Assembly: GCF_000424985.1 (NCBI RefSeq)
Contig: NZ_AUKX01000008.1
Span: 1-64,000, forward strand
From: Arenibacter latericius DSM 15913
Lineage (GTDB): Bacteria; Bacteroidota; Bacteroidia; Flavobacteriales; Flavobacteriaceae
Direction: 5' to 3'
DNA length: 64,000 nucleotides
The notes under the pieces: model-generated
Told to the model about the DNA's origin: nothing
What the model saw: only the letters and a program-made list of their open reading frames with translations
Databases searched by the model: none
Position numbers and translations under genes: made by a program
Shown here: one piece after another, positions 26,602 through 36,306 of the stretch
Layout: each line of letters begins with the position of its first letter
Numbering within the stretch: the stretch's first letter is position 1

Positions 26602-27596
26602 TATTGGTCGTTAATTTGATCGATTATTTTTTTCATACTTGGGTCTTTTAACAACTCCTCCATAATGGATTTTGTTTTAGCTATAAACGGACTTTTATCT
26701 GGCCTATAAATTTGCACCTTAGCTTTTTCTAGGACCTCCATATTTTCTTTGACCGTTTCCCTCCAAAACACCTTTTGTCTTGCAACACTTTCATCGGCAG
26801 CAGATTGCAACCACTCTTTTTCAGTATCATTAAGTGTATCCCAAAACTTTGTCCCCACTACCACTACGTCTGGAGTCATGGTATGCTCGTCTAGGGTATA
26901 GAATTTACAAATCTCATAGTGATTGGAGGTCACAAATGATGGGACATTATTTTCAGCCCCGTCTACTACACGTTGCTGTAGTGCTGTATATAGTTCACCA
27001 TAAGCCATGGGCGTAGCAGACCCGCCTAGGTTATTTACCATATTTAAGGCCATTTGATCGTTCATTACCCTAATCTTTTTTCCCTTTAAATCTTCTGGTG
27101 TCTTTATAAATCCATCTAAGGTGTAAAAGCTTCTTGCACCGGCATCATAGAAACATAGGCCCCGTAGCAAATAATCACTACCACCCTCTAATATTTCCTT
27201 GCCTACCTCCCCTTCTAGCACATTAAACATATGTTCACTATCCCTAAATAAATAAGGAATTCCCAACACTTTGTATTCTGGCGCAAAACTAGACATGGAG
27301 GCAGCGCTAACCTTGGTCATAGCAACACTTCCAATCTGTAAAAGCTCTAGCATCTCCCTTTCCGACCCCAATTGGCCATCAGGAAAGATTTTAATCTGAA
27401 GCTTTCCGCCAGACTTCTCGTTAAGTATCTCTTGCATGGATAGGATGCCCTTATGAACAGGATGGGTAATTGGTAGGGAATGCGCAAATAACAATGTTTT
27501 ATGTGAAGTACTCTCGGAACAAGACGTAATTAGAAGGCAAACTACCGCCCATATTAATCCACAAAATTTCCGCTTTACGATATTAAATTCCCACAT
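26601..27596 (-). CDS. dctP: TRAP substrate-binding lipoprotein (DctP-like)
   Basis: The 331-residue protein has a lipoprotein signal with the lipid-accepting Cys26 in LLITSC. It is therefore anchored and delivers ligand to the permease in the periplasm. It shows DctP-family motifs GQLGSEREMLELLQIGS (about 70-86) and the ligand-contact region KIRVMNDQMALNMVNNLG with the conserved arginine that holds a carboxylate. The conserved arginine fits an acidic sugar as cargo. uxuA lies upstream with a 137-bp gap. Confidence 0.93.
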   Translation of the reverse strand: MWEFNIVKRKFCGLIWAVVCLLITSCSESTSHKTLLFAHSLPITHPVHKGILSMQEILNEKSGGKLQIKIFPDGQLGSEREMLELLQIGSVAMTKVSAASMSSFAPEYKVLGIPYLFRDSEHMFNVLEGEVGKEILEGGSDYLLRGLCFYDAGARSFYTLDGFIKTPEDLKGKKIRVMNDQMALNMVNNLGGSATPMAYGELYTALQQRVVDGAENNVPSFVTSNHYEICKFYTLDEHTMTPDVVVVGTKFWDTLNDTEKEWLQSAADESVARQKVFWRETVKENMEVLEKAKVQIYRPDKSPFIAKTKSIMEELLKDPSMKKIIDQINDQ

Positions 27597-27733
27597 AACT
27601 TTATTCCATTACTTTACTAAAGATAACAACCTTAACCTTTTAACACTACAAAACCACTAAAATCCCCTTTTATTAGAACAGCTAGCTCCCCTTTATAAAT
27701 TGAAAATAATTCACTCATCCTCATTTACCGTAT

Positions 27734-28942
27734 TTAATGTTCACTCTCTGTCAACAACGCCTCTCTTATTCCCATCTCCAAACCATATAATTGAGCCATT
27801 CCAATTCCGCGACCTACCAAGGAATACCCAGGATAAAAATCTTCCATTCTTTTTTTATCATCCAACAATACATGGCCGTGATCTGGCCTAATAGGAATAG
27901 CTACTTCGCCAATTCCGCTACGATATCTTCTTTGCTGCTCTTTAATAAGCGCCCTCATTACCTTTCCCATAGGTATAGAACCATCCAAGTGGGCTGCTTC
28001 ATAAAATTGACCCCCTGCTTCACGAGTGATATTTCTTAAATGTAAAAAGTGAATTTTTGAACCAAAATCCTCAATAATTTTTAACAAATCGTTAGAGTCG
28101 GTTGCCCCCAAAGAACCAGAACAAAAGGTTAGTCCGTTATTGGGCGATGAAACACAATCCAAAATAAATTTTAAATCTTCATGGGTAGAGGCAATTCTTG
28201 GGATGCCAAAAACAGAGAAGGGAGGGTCATCTGGATGTAGGGCCATTTTTACACCCAATTTTTCTGCCTCTGGGATTATAGCTTTTAAAAAATAAGCTAG
28301 ATTATCCTTTAGTTCATTTTTATTTATTCCACTGACCTCTTCCAAAGTAGACTTAAATAAAGAGATTGGAATCGCTTTTTTAGAGCCAGGCATTCCTGCC
28401 AAAATAGATTTTTCTAGTAAGGACAATTCCTGAGGTTCTAAACCGTTAAAATAGACTTCAGCGGCATTACATACTTCCTCACTATACACCGCTTTAGCAT
28501 TTTCCCGTTTTAAGATAAATAGATCAAAGGCCGCAATAGCAATGGGATCGTATAATAAACTTATAGCACCATTGGGAAGCTTGTAACTTAAATTAGTACG
28601 AGTCCAATCTATAAGTTGCATAAAATTATAGCATACAGTCCTAATTTCTTGAGCAGCTAAATTCTTAAGGGTATCTATATAGTTTTGGATGTAGATATCT
28701 CTTTCTGGCAGTCCGAATTTAATAGCCTTATGGATATTTACACTTTCTACCACGGACCATTCTAGCCCATAAGACTCGATTTCGGTCTTAATAGCTTTAA
28801 TTGCTTCGACAGGCCAGACTTCCCCCACTGGAATATTATGGCAGGCTGTTACCACCCCTTCTGCTCCAAGTTCTCGGATATCTTGCAAAGACACCCCAAA
28901 ATTAGGACCAAACCACCGCAATGTTTTTTTTAAATATTCCAT
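27734..28942 (-). CDS. uxuA: Mannonate dehydratase
   Basis: UxuA dehydrates D-mannonate to 2-keto-3-deoxygluconate in hexuronate breakdown. The 402-residue TIM-barrel protein has the UxuA N-terminus with LRWFGPNFGVSLQDIRELGA. It also has HPDDPPFSVFGIPRIAST (about 246-263) and the metal-ligand region RPDHGHVLLDD near the C-terminus. The length is typical. It follows the SDR gene by 3 bp, consistent with consecutive steps (fructuronate to mannonate to KDG). Confidence 0.96.
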   Translation of the reverse strand: MEYLKKTLRWFGPNFGVSLQDIRELGAEGVVTACHNIPVGEVWPVEAIKAIKTEIESYGLEWSVVESVNIHKAIKFGLPERDIYIQNYIDTLKNLAAQEIRTVCYNFMQLIDWTRTNLSYKLPNGAISLLYDPIAIAAFDLFILKRENAKAVYSEEVCNAAEVYFNGLEPQELSLLEKSILAGMPGSKKAIPISLFKSTLEEVSGINKNELKDNLAYFLKAIIPEAEKLGVKMALHPDDPPFSVFGIPRIASTHEDLKFILDCVSSPNNGLTFCSGSLGATDSNDLLKIIEDFGSKIHFLHLRNITREAGGQFYEAAHLDGSIPMGKVMRALIKEQQRRYRSGIGEVAIPIRPDHGHVLLDDKKRMEDFYPGYSLVGRGIGMAQLYGLEMGIREALLTESEH

Positions 28943-28945
28943 AGA

Positions 28946-29764
28946 CTACACCCCAGAAAAGGAACTAAAACCACCATCAATATCATATACGGTACCTGTA
29001 ACAAAGGAAGAAGCATCACTGAGAAGATAATGAACCATTCCATTAAGCTCCGAGGCATCCCCAAAGCGACCCATAGGTGTATTGCCAATTATTTTATTAC
29101 CCCTATCAGTGAAAGAACCGTCCTCATTAGTTAAGAGACGTCTATTTTGATTACCAATAAAAAATCCTGGGGCGATAGCATTTACTCGGATCTTATCACT
29201 AAACTTAGAGGCAAGTTCGTTCGCCATCCACTTGGTAAATATATCTACACCAGCTTTGGCTAATGAATATCCTAGCACCCTAGAGATTGTCTGTTTGGCA
29301 GCCATAGAAGATATGTTTATAATAGATCCATGTCCTTGGTTGGCCATAATCTTACTAAGCACAATGGTAGGCATAACCGTTCCCATAAGGTTAATATCTA
29401 CTACTTTTTGTGTGTCCCCAATTTCTATATCGTAGATAGTTTGATCAGGCTTTAAAGTAGCTCCTGGTATATTACCTCCAGCAAGATTTATTAAACCATC
29501 TAACCTCCCAAACTGAGATAAGATCTTTTCGCGCAAATCGGTCAATTCCTTTTCGCTCATCACATCAACAACAAAATAATGGGCATTATCGGATCCATTA
29601 CTATTCAATTCCCTACATTTTTCTTCCAATTTATCTTGAGAGCGACCTAATAATATCACTTTTGCCCCATTCTCTACTAAATAGGTAGATATGGATCCTC
29701 CTAATGTTCCCGTTCCCCCGGACAACGCATAAATTTTATCTTTTAAATCAAATAACTGACTCAT
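28946..29764 (-). CDS. SDR-family mannonate oxidoreductase
   Basis: The 272-residue short-chain dehydrogenase has the cofactor loop GGTGTLGG (about 16-23), the NLAGG segment, the catalytic serine in INISSMAA and the YSLAK catalytic pair. Next to uxuA it most likely reduces D-fructuronate to D-mannonate, replacing the long-chain UxuB. Members of this subgroup are annotated as D-mannonate oxidoreductases in Bacteroidota. Substrate assignment rests on the neighbours. Confidence 0.85.
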   Translation of the reverse strand: MSQLFDLKDKIYALSGGTGTLGGSISTYLVENGAKVILLGRSQDKLEEKCRELNSNGSDNAHYFVVDVMSEKELTDLREKILSQFGRLDGLINLAGGNIPGATLKPDQTIYDIEIGDTQKVVDINLMGTVMPTIVLSKIMANQGHGSIINISSMAAKQTISRVLGYSLAKAGVDIFTKWMANELASKFSDKIRVNAIAPGFFIGNQNRRLLTNEDGSFTDRGNKIIGNTPMGRFGDASELNGMVHYLLSDASSFVTGTVYDIDGGFSSFSGV

Positions 29765-29849
29765 ATAATATTCTTTTAGTTATCATTTCCACATTTATAT
29801 TAAAAGCGGATTGTATTTAATAGTTATTTCCTATTCTAAGTAGTAGACA

Positions 29850-31226
29850 TTATTCTCCCTTTGCCATTTTATACCCTTCTATGGTGGTATAATATTTTGC
29901 TAACATATTAGGCACTTCCCATTTGGGCAGTTTACCCTCTTTTAAATAACGCAAATAATTTTGTGTCACCTGGGCAAAATGTGCCTCATGCCCAATTTTA
30001 AATTTCTCGGGAATGTTGATCTTCCAATACCCATCGCTTATTTTTTCTGATGTGGTCCCAGGATATATAGCTGCTATATCCCCCTCTAATGCCACAGTAA
30101 TTGCAGCATCTACATCTGCCTTTCCTTTTTGTTTGACATACAGTGTTGGCTTAAAATTTTCTTCTTCTCCCTGCTTTATAATAAGATCACTTTTGGTGCC
30201 TCTCATTATACTATAATGGGTATCCCCAGTTCCTTCTGGAGCTTGGAAATCCCATATCACTGAAACCTTGGCGTATTTCCCTTTAATCTTATAAATCATT
30301 TCCCCATTACAATACACCTTTAACTTATCTCCCTCAATATCTTTTTTAAGGTAATCCGGAAAATAATCCAAACCTGTAACCTTACTAAACTCTTCCAACG
30401 TCAGATCGGTAGCCCATCGTTTAGCACTTATCATTTCTATATCCGACTTGTTTATTATCTGTTCAGGAAATAGTTCCCATTGTACCATATCTACCAGATG
30501 CGTAGTTACATCCACAATCCCTTCCCCTTCCTCATTTACATCAAAAAACCAGGCTGGTCTTACCAAGGGCTCTCCTGAAACATATTTAAAAAAATGATGC
30601 ACACTTTCCTTACTTATAGCGGGCTCCTCGATACTCCCTTCCATTATCTCCCCAAACACATTTGGCACGGCTGATAAGAGACGTTGCATATCTGTAGTTA
30701 CCTCAAAGCGTTCAGTCATGATATCATAAATCAACACTCCTTTCTCTTCTGCTATTTTAAAAGCTTCCTCCAATTTTTGGAATCCCTCTGGATTTATAAC
30801 CAAGGGTTTATCCGCATATACATTTATCCCAGCTTTCACTGCTTCAAGGATATAATCTATTTTCTGGGAATTTTTTCCTGCTACTATCATTACATTGCCC
30901 GGTCTTTTGGCAATCATCTGTTCCAAATAGTCCTCTCCAAAAGAAGTTTCCACCTTCCAATGTGTAGGTGACTCAACTCTTGAATTATAGGATGCAATTT
31001 TATTTAGAAAGTCTTCTACCTCTGGCCCTTCGGGTGCAAAAACATAAATGGTAGAATCTACTTCCGGATACATGGTCTTTTGAACCAATGCCGCGTGAAA
31101 ATGACCTGGATCTAAGGTCATTAAGGTTACTTGCTCATCCTCCTTCTGATTGTTTTTCATTTTTTTTGAACTTTCGGAACACGAGATACATAAAGAAAGT
31201 AAAAGTATGGTGGTTATTTTATTCAT
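29850..31226 (-). CDS. Lipoprotein Gfo/Idh/MocA-like oxidoreductase
   Basis: The protein of about 458 residues begins with a lipoprotein signal (Cys16 in LSLCISC). A Gfo/Idh/MocA-like nucleotide-binding half follows, with the NVYADKPLVI motif that normally carries the catalytic-region lysine. The C-terminal half matches the putative-oxidoreductase C-terminal type. The classical glycine loop is weak (TLDPGHFHAALV), so tightly bound cofactor or altered chemistry is possible. Location outside the cytoplasm means the cofactor would have to be carried with the protein. The ATG six bases after the first possible start is chosen. It lies between the SDR gene and a second Gfo/Idh gene. Confidence 0.8.
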   Translation of the reverse strand: MNKITTILLLSLCISCSESSKKMKNNQKEDEQVTLMTLDPGHFHAALVQKTMYPEVDSTIYVFAPEGPEVEDFLNKIASYNSRVESPTHWKVETSFGEDYLEQMIAKRPGNVMIVAGKNSQKIDYILEAVKAGINVYADKPLVINPEGFQKLEEAFKIAEEKGVLIYDIMTERFEVTTDMQRLLSAVPNVFGEIMEGSIEEPAISKESVHHFFKYVSGEPLVRPAWFFDVNEEGEGIVDVTTHLVDMVQWELFPEQIINKSDIEMISAKRWATDLTLEEFSKVTGLDYFPDYLKKDIEGDKLKVYCNGEMIYKIKGKYAKVSVIWDFQAPEGTGDTHYSIMRGTKSDLIIKQGEEENFKPTLYVKQKGKADVDAAITVALEGDIAAIYPGTTSEKISDGYWKINIPEKFKIGHEAHFAQVTQNYLRYLKEGKLPKWEVPNMLAKYYTTIEGYKMAKGE

Positions 31227-31356
31227 TATCATCCACTTATATAAGACTCTAATTTAACATTTTATTGATTAATTATATTCTGAAGCAATAGGCTTTATTT
31301 CTTTCCTTCTGCTTAGCCCATTTAAATCGATTCCAAAACCTAGGCTACCCCTAATT

Positions 31357-32733
31357 CTAAACCTTTACATAATTGGTACCGTAAGGTGCTCTTTGTTCTC
31401 TTTGCAGCAATGCATTGGCTTCATCATCATTGATAAATATTTCTTTATCATTGTCCCATTCCAGTTTTCTATCAAATTGCATGGCGATATCACTGATTAA
31501 ACAGATAACACAGGCTTTATGACCTTTTTCAACAGGGGATATTGGTGCCTTTCTAGACTTGATACAATCCAGCCAATTCCCATGTTGGTCGTCTATTTTA
31601 TATAAGTGAGTTTCGTTCTCTCCAATTACCGATTCTAATATTTTGGGGTCCGATGCATTTAAGGCCTTACTGCTCTTTTCTTTATCTACTGGGTCGGATG
31701 CGGAGGCCTGATACGATCCACGGGACACAAATATCCAACCGTCTTCACCAATATATTTTATCCCATTAGGATATCCACCACTGGTATATACCGTAATATC
31801 ATTTTCATATTGATGTTTCACAAAAAAATCGCCATGAACATTCCACAGACCCGATTTAGGAAATTCTGCCAAGGCCTCCACAGAAATAGGACCTGTTAGC
31901 TCTGTATTCATTCCCCATGCTGCTGAATCGTAATGGTGTTGTCCCCAACCAGTAATCATCCCTGCTCCATAGCTTCTAAGTCTAAGCCATCCAGGGCGAC
32001 CATATCCCTCTTGTGGGTGTACGCCTATCTCTGTATAAGGCACTTTTGGCGTTGACCCCAACCACATATCAAAATTTAAATTACTAGGAACTGGCATTGC
32101 AGCGGCTTCTGGTCCTGAAGGGTCTCCAGGGAGTCCAATTTTCACTGTATGCAATTTTCCAATCCTACCATTCCTTACCAATTCTGCAGCAATCCTAAAT
32201 TGCGGCATTGCCCTTTGTTGGGTCCCCACTTGAAGAATAGCTCCTGTTTTCTGTATTACTTCTCGTAGCTGCTGTCCCTCTCTTACCGTTAGAGATGTAG
32301 GTTTTTGTAAGTAGATATCCTTTCCTGCCAAAGCGGCCTCCATTGCAGGTTGGGAATGCCAATGATCAGGAGTACTTATCACTACGGCATCAATATCCTT
32401 ATTAAGAAGCATTTCACGATAATCATCATAAACCCTGGTATTAACATAGTTGTCTTTCCCTGTTTTCTCTTTGTAAAATTTATCTACCAACACTTTGGCA
32501 TCGGCAGCTCTATTAGCATCTACATCACACACTGCTAAAAAACGAGTCTGATCATAACGAATAGTATCACGGATATCATGGTCCCGTGCAATCCTTCCAC
32601 AACCAATCTGTCCAATGTTTATCATATTACTCGGAGCATTTTTCCCGAATACACTTGCCGGTACAATTGTTGGAAAGGCAACCGCAGCAACAGTACTCAG
32701 CGATGTTTTTTTTATAAAATTTCTTCTTTGCAT
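31357..32733 (-). CDS. Tat-exported Gfo/Idh/MocA oxidoreductase
   Basis: The 458-residue protein starts MQRRNFIKKTSLSTVAA, a twin-arginine signal of the Bacteroidota type, so it is exported folded with its cofactor. A Rossmann loop INIGQIGCGRIARDHDI follows near residues 38-54. Then come VISTPDHWHSQPAMEAALAG and DIYLQKPTSLTVREG, the family EKP-like motif with the key lysine. The dimer domain extends to the end. It would oxidise or reduce a sugar or sugar acid; substrate unknown. It begins 6 bp after the DUF6807 gene. Confidence 0.9.
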   Translation of the reverse strand: MQRRNFIKKTSLSTVAAVAFPTIVPASVFGKNAPSNMINIGQIGCGRIARDHDIRDTIRYDQTRFLAVCDVDANRAADAKVLVDKFYKEKTGKDNYVNTRVYDDYREMLLNKDIDAVVISTPDHWHSQPAMEAALAGKDIYLQKPTSLTVREGQQLREVIQKTGAILQVGTQQRAMPQFRIAAELVRNGRIGKLHTVKIGLPGDPSGPEAAAMPVPSNLNFDMWLGSTPKVPYTEIGVHPQEGYGRPGWLRLRSYGAGMITGWGQHHYDSAAWGMNTELTGPISVEALAEFPKSGLWNVHGDFFVKHQYENDITVYTSGGYPNGIKYIGEDGWIFVSRGSYQASASDPVDKEKSSKALNASDPKILESVIGENETHLYKIDDQHGNWLDCIKSRKAPISPVEKGHKACVICLISDIAMQFDRKLEWDNDKEIFINDDEANALLQREQRAPYGTNYVKV

Positions 32734-32739
32734 CTGAAT

Positions 32740-33972
32740 CTATAATTTAATTTTAGTTGGTTTAATTTGTGGCAGATTCGCAAAGGATTGCCAATACCCT
32801 TCTGCTTCTTCTTTAGTCAGTTTCCCTTTAAAGACCACCAATCTATACTTTAATTGATATTCTTTATTGGGTTCTATCTGCCATTCTTCATGTCGAATAG
32901 GAGAAAACTCAAAAAACATATCCCCTCTACCCCCGTTACTATCAATAGGCCAAACCCGCATTGGTTCTGGGTGAGCCTTATTTTCTGGATAGCTTAAAAA
33001 TAAAATTCCATTAGTCCCTTTACCATTAGCAGACTCTCCAGTCACCATACACCACCGAGCATTAGTCCCATCCGCTGTAAGTCGGTCATTGCCCTCTGAA
33101 GTAAGTACAGAACAATTGTCTTTATGCCAACGTTCCGTAAATCGCATCCCCAATCCACCACCATAACGATAAGCTTCAAATAGAATCCCGGATTGCAGAG
33201 GAGTTTTAAAAGTTGTAGTATAATCTACCATATATCGATCAGGCCTACCTAAATCCCACACCTTAACCTGTAGATCCTCGTTCAAGGCTATGCGTTTATC
33301 TTCTTCGGCAGCTTTTAAGTTAATGTGTTCTTGATGGGCATTGAAGCCTGTGTAAACTGGCCCTGAAAAAGCATCTTTAAATTCTTTAAAATGTACGGTC
33401 CCTTGACCATCCCCTAAATTCCAAAAATCTATTTGTTCCCCCTCTATCTGTGTGCGTGTCCAGGGCCCCCAAATTCCATAATGGTGGTAATGGTCTTCAG
33501 GTTGAATTCTTGTAAGCGTATCTCCAGAAGGCGATTGCAAGGGGTGAATATATCCTGATTTCCCAAAAAGGGAATCTACTCCTTTTGGAGCATAGGTCAT
33601 TCCGTATCTATAAGTGAGCATTGGCATGGATTCTTTGCCTAATTTAAGATCTCCATTACTCTGGGTCATAGTTATTCCCGAAACATCACCAATCTTAGCT
33701 TCTCCTTTTTCAAGTTTATAGTTCCCCGTATTTTCCGGCGAATGCACAAACCACATTTTTTTCTTATCTCTATCGAACTGAACAGGTATTTTCTGACCCT
33801 CATAAGACAGACTCAAATCACCATGGTTACCAAGAATAAAACCATCCAAGTCTAGCGCTATTGGTGAAGATTGATGCACGCTATCACTGTCGGATATTGC
33901 AAATAGGTATGCTTCATTAGTATTACACGATAGGGCAATAATCATAAAATAACCAAGGAAGATATATTTCAT
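32740..33972 (-). CDS. DUF6807 (PmoA-like) family lipoprotein
   Basis: The 410-residue protein has an N-terminal hydrophobic segment with a cysteine at 16 (IIALSC), a likely lipoprotein signal. The rest is a beta-rich fold with the DUF6807 marks YIHPLQSPSGDTLTRIQPED and HYHHYGIWGPWT near residues 141-171, where several histidines could bind metal. Family members are often mislabelled as methane oxygenase PmoA; no monooxygenase evidence exists here. It pairs tightly with the Tat-exported oxidoreductase gene. The divergent LacI gene and palindrome upstream suggest control by that regulator. Confidence 0.82.
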   Translation of the reverse strand: MKYIFLGYFMIIALSCNTNEAYLFAISDSDSVHQSSPIALDLDGFILGNHGDLSLSYEGQKIPVQFDRDKKKMWFVHSPENTGNYKLEKGEAKIGDVSGITMTQSNGDLKLGKESMPMLTYRYGMTYAPKGVDSLFGKSGYIHPLQSPSGDTLTRIQPEDHYHHYGIWGPWTRTQIEGEQIDFWNLGDGQGTVHFKEFKDAFSGPVYTGFNAHQEHINLKAAEEDKRIALNEDLQVKVWDLGRPDRYMVDYTTTFKTPLQSGILFEAYRYGGGLGMRFTERWHKDNCSVLTSEGNDRLTADGTNARWCMVTGESANGKGTNGILFLSYPENKAHPEPMRVWPIDSNGGRGDMFFEFSPIRHEEWQIEPNKEYQLKYRLVVFKGKLTKEEAEGYWQSFANLPQIKPTKIKL

Positions 33973-34100
33973 TTGTTTAGGTTTGGTTGGTAGGGTTTAC
34001 ATACAAATTACCGTTATTTTGATACAATCCCTTGGTTTACTCAGGGACAGCGCTAAATATGTTTACCTTAACTTCAAATCTAACTAATCACATTTAATTA

Positions 34101-34114
34101 TGCAACCGGTTGCA
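34101..34114. promoter_or_regulatory. Perfect LacI-type operator palindrome
   Basis: TGCAACCGGTTGCA is a perfect 14-bp palindrome with the central CCGG typical of LacI/PurR-family sites. It sits in the 282-bp region between the divergent DUF6807 gene and lacI gene, so one bound protein could control both. Three further GCAACA half-site copies lie at 34222, 34233 and 34241, just before the lacI start. Confidence 0.75.
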
Positions 34115-34254
34115 ATAAATAACTATGATATATTTTAATAAATAAGCGCTGAAAACGCATAAAGGCAAGATAACACTACTTACACCAAACATAAGATATA
34201 AAAATATTGCTTATTTTTACCGCAACATTTACGCAACAATGCAACAGGAATGAC

Positions 34255-35274
34255 ATGGGTAAAAAAATAACGATTTATGATTTAGCTAAAATACTCAAGG
34301 TATCCCCAGGAACAGTGAGTAGAAGCTTAAACGATCACCCATCCATAAGTCAAAAAACTAAAGCCCGAGTAGTTGCCAAGGCCAATGAACTTGGGTACAA
34401 GACTAATAAATTTGCAGCCAACCTCAGCAAACAGAAGACCAATACCATAGGAGTAATTGTCCCTAGATTAAACTCCAATTTTATGTCTACCATGTTAGCT
34501 GGAATAGAAAAAGTTGTAAATGAAGCTGGCTACAATTTAATTATAAGTCAATCCTTGGAATCTATGGAGAAGGAGAAACTAAATGCCAAAACCCTTTTTA
34601 ATAATAGTGTTGACGCCTTGTTAGTATCACTAGCATACGACACTTCTAGTTATGATCATTTCACTCCTTTTATCCATCATGAAATTCCGCTCCTTTTTTT
34701 AGATAGAGTACATAACCTACCCAATAGTGCGACCCTAATTATAGATAATAAGCTAGCCGGATATGAAGCAACGGAACATTTAATTGATCAAGGCTGCAAG
34801 AACTTACTTTATGTGGGGGGTAGCCAAAGAAGAAATGTATATTCAGATCGTTTTAAAGGTTTTAAAAATGCGCTGGCCAATTACAATTTGGAGTTTGATG
34901 AAAGCAATATTTTGGAATCTGACCTTAACCCTACTTCTATTGGAGAGGCAATTAACCACATAAAAAGATCAACAAAACAAATTGATGGGATATTTGTTGC
35001 TAATGATACGTTTGCAGCTCACCTGATAAAAAACCTAATAAGGGAAGGCCATAAAATTCCAGAAGATATAAAAATCATTGGGTTTAATAACGACCCAGTT
35101 TCAGAATTAGTCACCCCTAGCCTAAGCACTATAGACTATTCTGGATATGAAATGGGAATCTTGGCTGGACAAAGTGTAATTAGTCATTTAAATGGTAATA
35201 TCAATTTTAAATCTGCCAATACTATCACGCTAAGACACCAATTAATAATACGAGAATCCACCCAAAAACAATAA
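34255..35274 (+). CDS. LacI family regulator of the uronate locus
   Basis: From the ATG at 34255 the protein is 339 residues: helix-turn-helix at about 4-24 (ITIYDLAKILKVSPGTVSRS), hinge, and a sugar-binding effector domain from about residue 60. A TTG 48 bp upstream gives an unnatural leader and overlaps the half-site repeats, so it is rejected. It is divergent from the DUF6807/oxidoreductase operon and 9 bp ahead of the thuA-like gene. Local control of the sugar-acid genes is the obvious inference. Confidence 0.9.
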   Translation: MGKKITIYDLAKILKVSPGTVSRSLNDHPSISQKTKARVVAKANELGYKTNKFAANLSKQKTNTIGVIVPRLNSNFMSTMLAGIEKVVNEAGYNLIISQSLESMEKEKLNAKTLFNNSVDALLVSLAYDTSSYDHFTPFIHHEIPLLFLDRVHNLPNSATLIIDNKLAGYEATEHLIDQGCKNLLYVGGSQRRNVYSDRFKGFKNALANYNLEFDESNILESDLNPTSIGEAINHIKRSTKQIDGIFVANDTFAAHLIKNLIREGHKIPEDIKIIGFNNDPVSELVTPSLSTIDYSGYEMGILAGQSVISHLNGNINFKSANTITLRHQLIIRESTQKQ

Positions 35275-35283
35275 AGCACAATT

Positions 35284-36201
35284 ATGAAAAAATCAATTCT
35301 AACCAGTTTAACCCTTCTTTTTATCAGCTCACTTTGGGCACAAAGCCTGGAATCATTTCCAGTAAACGATGAGTGGCTTGCTAAAATTGAGGCTACAGCC
35401 CCTTCTACTCCACGAGTAAAAGCAAACAAAAAAAAGGTACTTGTCTTTTCACAACACACCGGTTTTTACCATTGGACCACCCCACACAACAACGAAATGC
35501 TAAAAATACTAGCAAAAAAAACAGGAGCATTTGAGGTTACCATTGCATATGACATAGCTAGCTTTGACAAAAAAAATCTCAAAAAATATGATGCCGTTGT
35601 CCTAAACAATTCTAATCCTGCTGGCCCTAAGCGCGATTTGTTTTGGGATCTTTTAAAAAAGAACAGCAGTCTTTCCGAACCAGTGATAACTAAATTGGCA
35701 GCTGATTATGAGAAAAACTTAATAAATTTTGTAGCAAAAGGAGGTGGTCTTATGATATTACATGGAGCAATCACCGTTCAAAATAATTCTGAAGAGTTTA
35801 GTGCAATGACAGGAGGAAGTTTTGACTATCACCCAAAACAACAAGAGATGCACTTGAAAGAAGTAGACCCCAACCACGTATTAGTACAGGCATTTAAGGG
35901 AAAAGGATTTATCCACGAAGACGAACCTTATTTTTTCAAGAATGCCTATTTTAACTATAATTTTCGACCGCTTTTATATATAGAAGCTGATAAATTGGAA
36001 GATGTAAGACATGAGGTAAAACATAATACAGTTTATGTTTCTTGGATAAAACGACATGGAAAGGGAAGAGTATTTTATAGCTCCCCCTCTCATAACGCGC
36101 AAAGCATGGACAATCCAGAACTACTCCACTTCTTTTTGGATGGCCTGCAATATGTGGTTGGAGACCTAAAAGCCGATGACAGCCCAATAGGCAAACCTTG
36201 A
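35284..36201 (+). CDS. Secreted ThuA-domain protein
   Basis: The 305-residue protein has a signal peptide (cleavage near SLWAQ, residue 20). A ThuA fold related to class I glutamine amidotransferases follows: KKVLVFSQHTGFYHWTTP (about 49-66), GGGLMILHGAI in the middle and HGKGRVFYSSPSHNAQSM near the end. ThuA proteins act in trehalose and other glycoside use, apparently through 3-keto sugars made by Gfo/Idh enzymes such as ThuB. Its presence beside exported Gfo/Idh proteins fits that pattern. The exact reaction is not known. Confidence 0.85.
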   Translation: MKKSILTSLTLLFISSLWAQSLESFPVNDEWLAKIEATAPSTPRVKANKKKVLVFSQHTGFYHWTTPHNNEMLKILAKKTGAFEVTIAYDIASFDKKNLKKYDAVVLNNSNPAGPKRDLFWDLLKKNSSLSEPVITKLAADYEKNLINFVAKGGGLMILHGAITVQNNSEEFSAMTGGSFDYHPKQQEMHLKEVDPNHVLVQAFKGKGFIHEDEPYFFKNAYFNYNFRPLLYIEADKLEDVRHEVKHNTVYVSWIKRHGKGRVFYSSPSHNAQSMDNPELLHFFLDGLQYVVGDLKADDSPIGKP

Positions 36202-36224
36202 TATAATATTTCACACCAAATTAA

Positions 36225-36257
36225 AAAAATGCGCATCTTAAATTGATGCGCATTTTT
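36225..36257. terminator. Bidirectional terminator between thuA-like gene and uxaC
   Basis: aaaaatgcgcatc and gatgcgcattttt form a perfect 13-bp stem with a 7-base loop and flanking A/T runs, in the 105-bp gap of two convergent genes. Confidence 0.88.
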
Positions 36258-36306
36258 AATTCTATTCTACAAAACAGGCGTCTATTAATGATACTCGTTG
36301 TTAGGT

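Noticed and set aside
32740-33972. Methane monooxygenase (PmoA) function for the DUF6807 protein
   Set aside because: The name comes from misleading family labels; the protein is a predicted lipoprotein without membrane helices or partner pmo genes.
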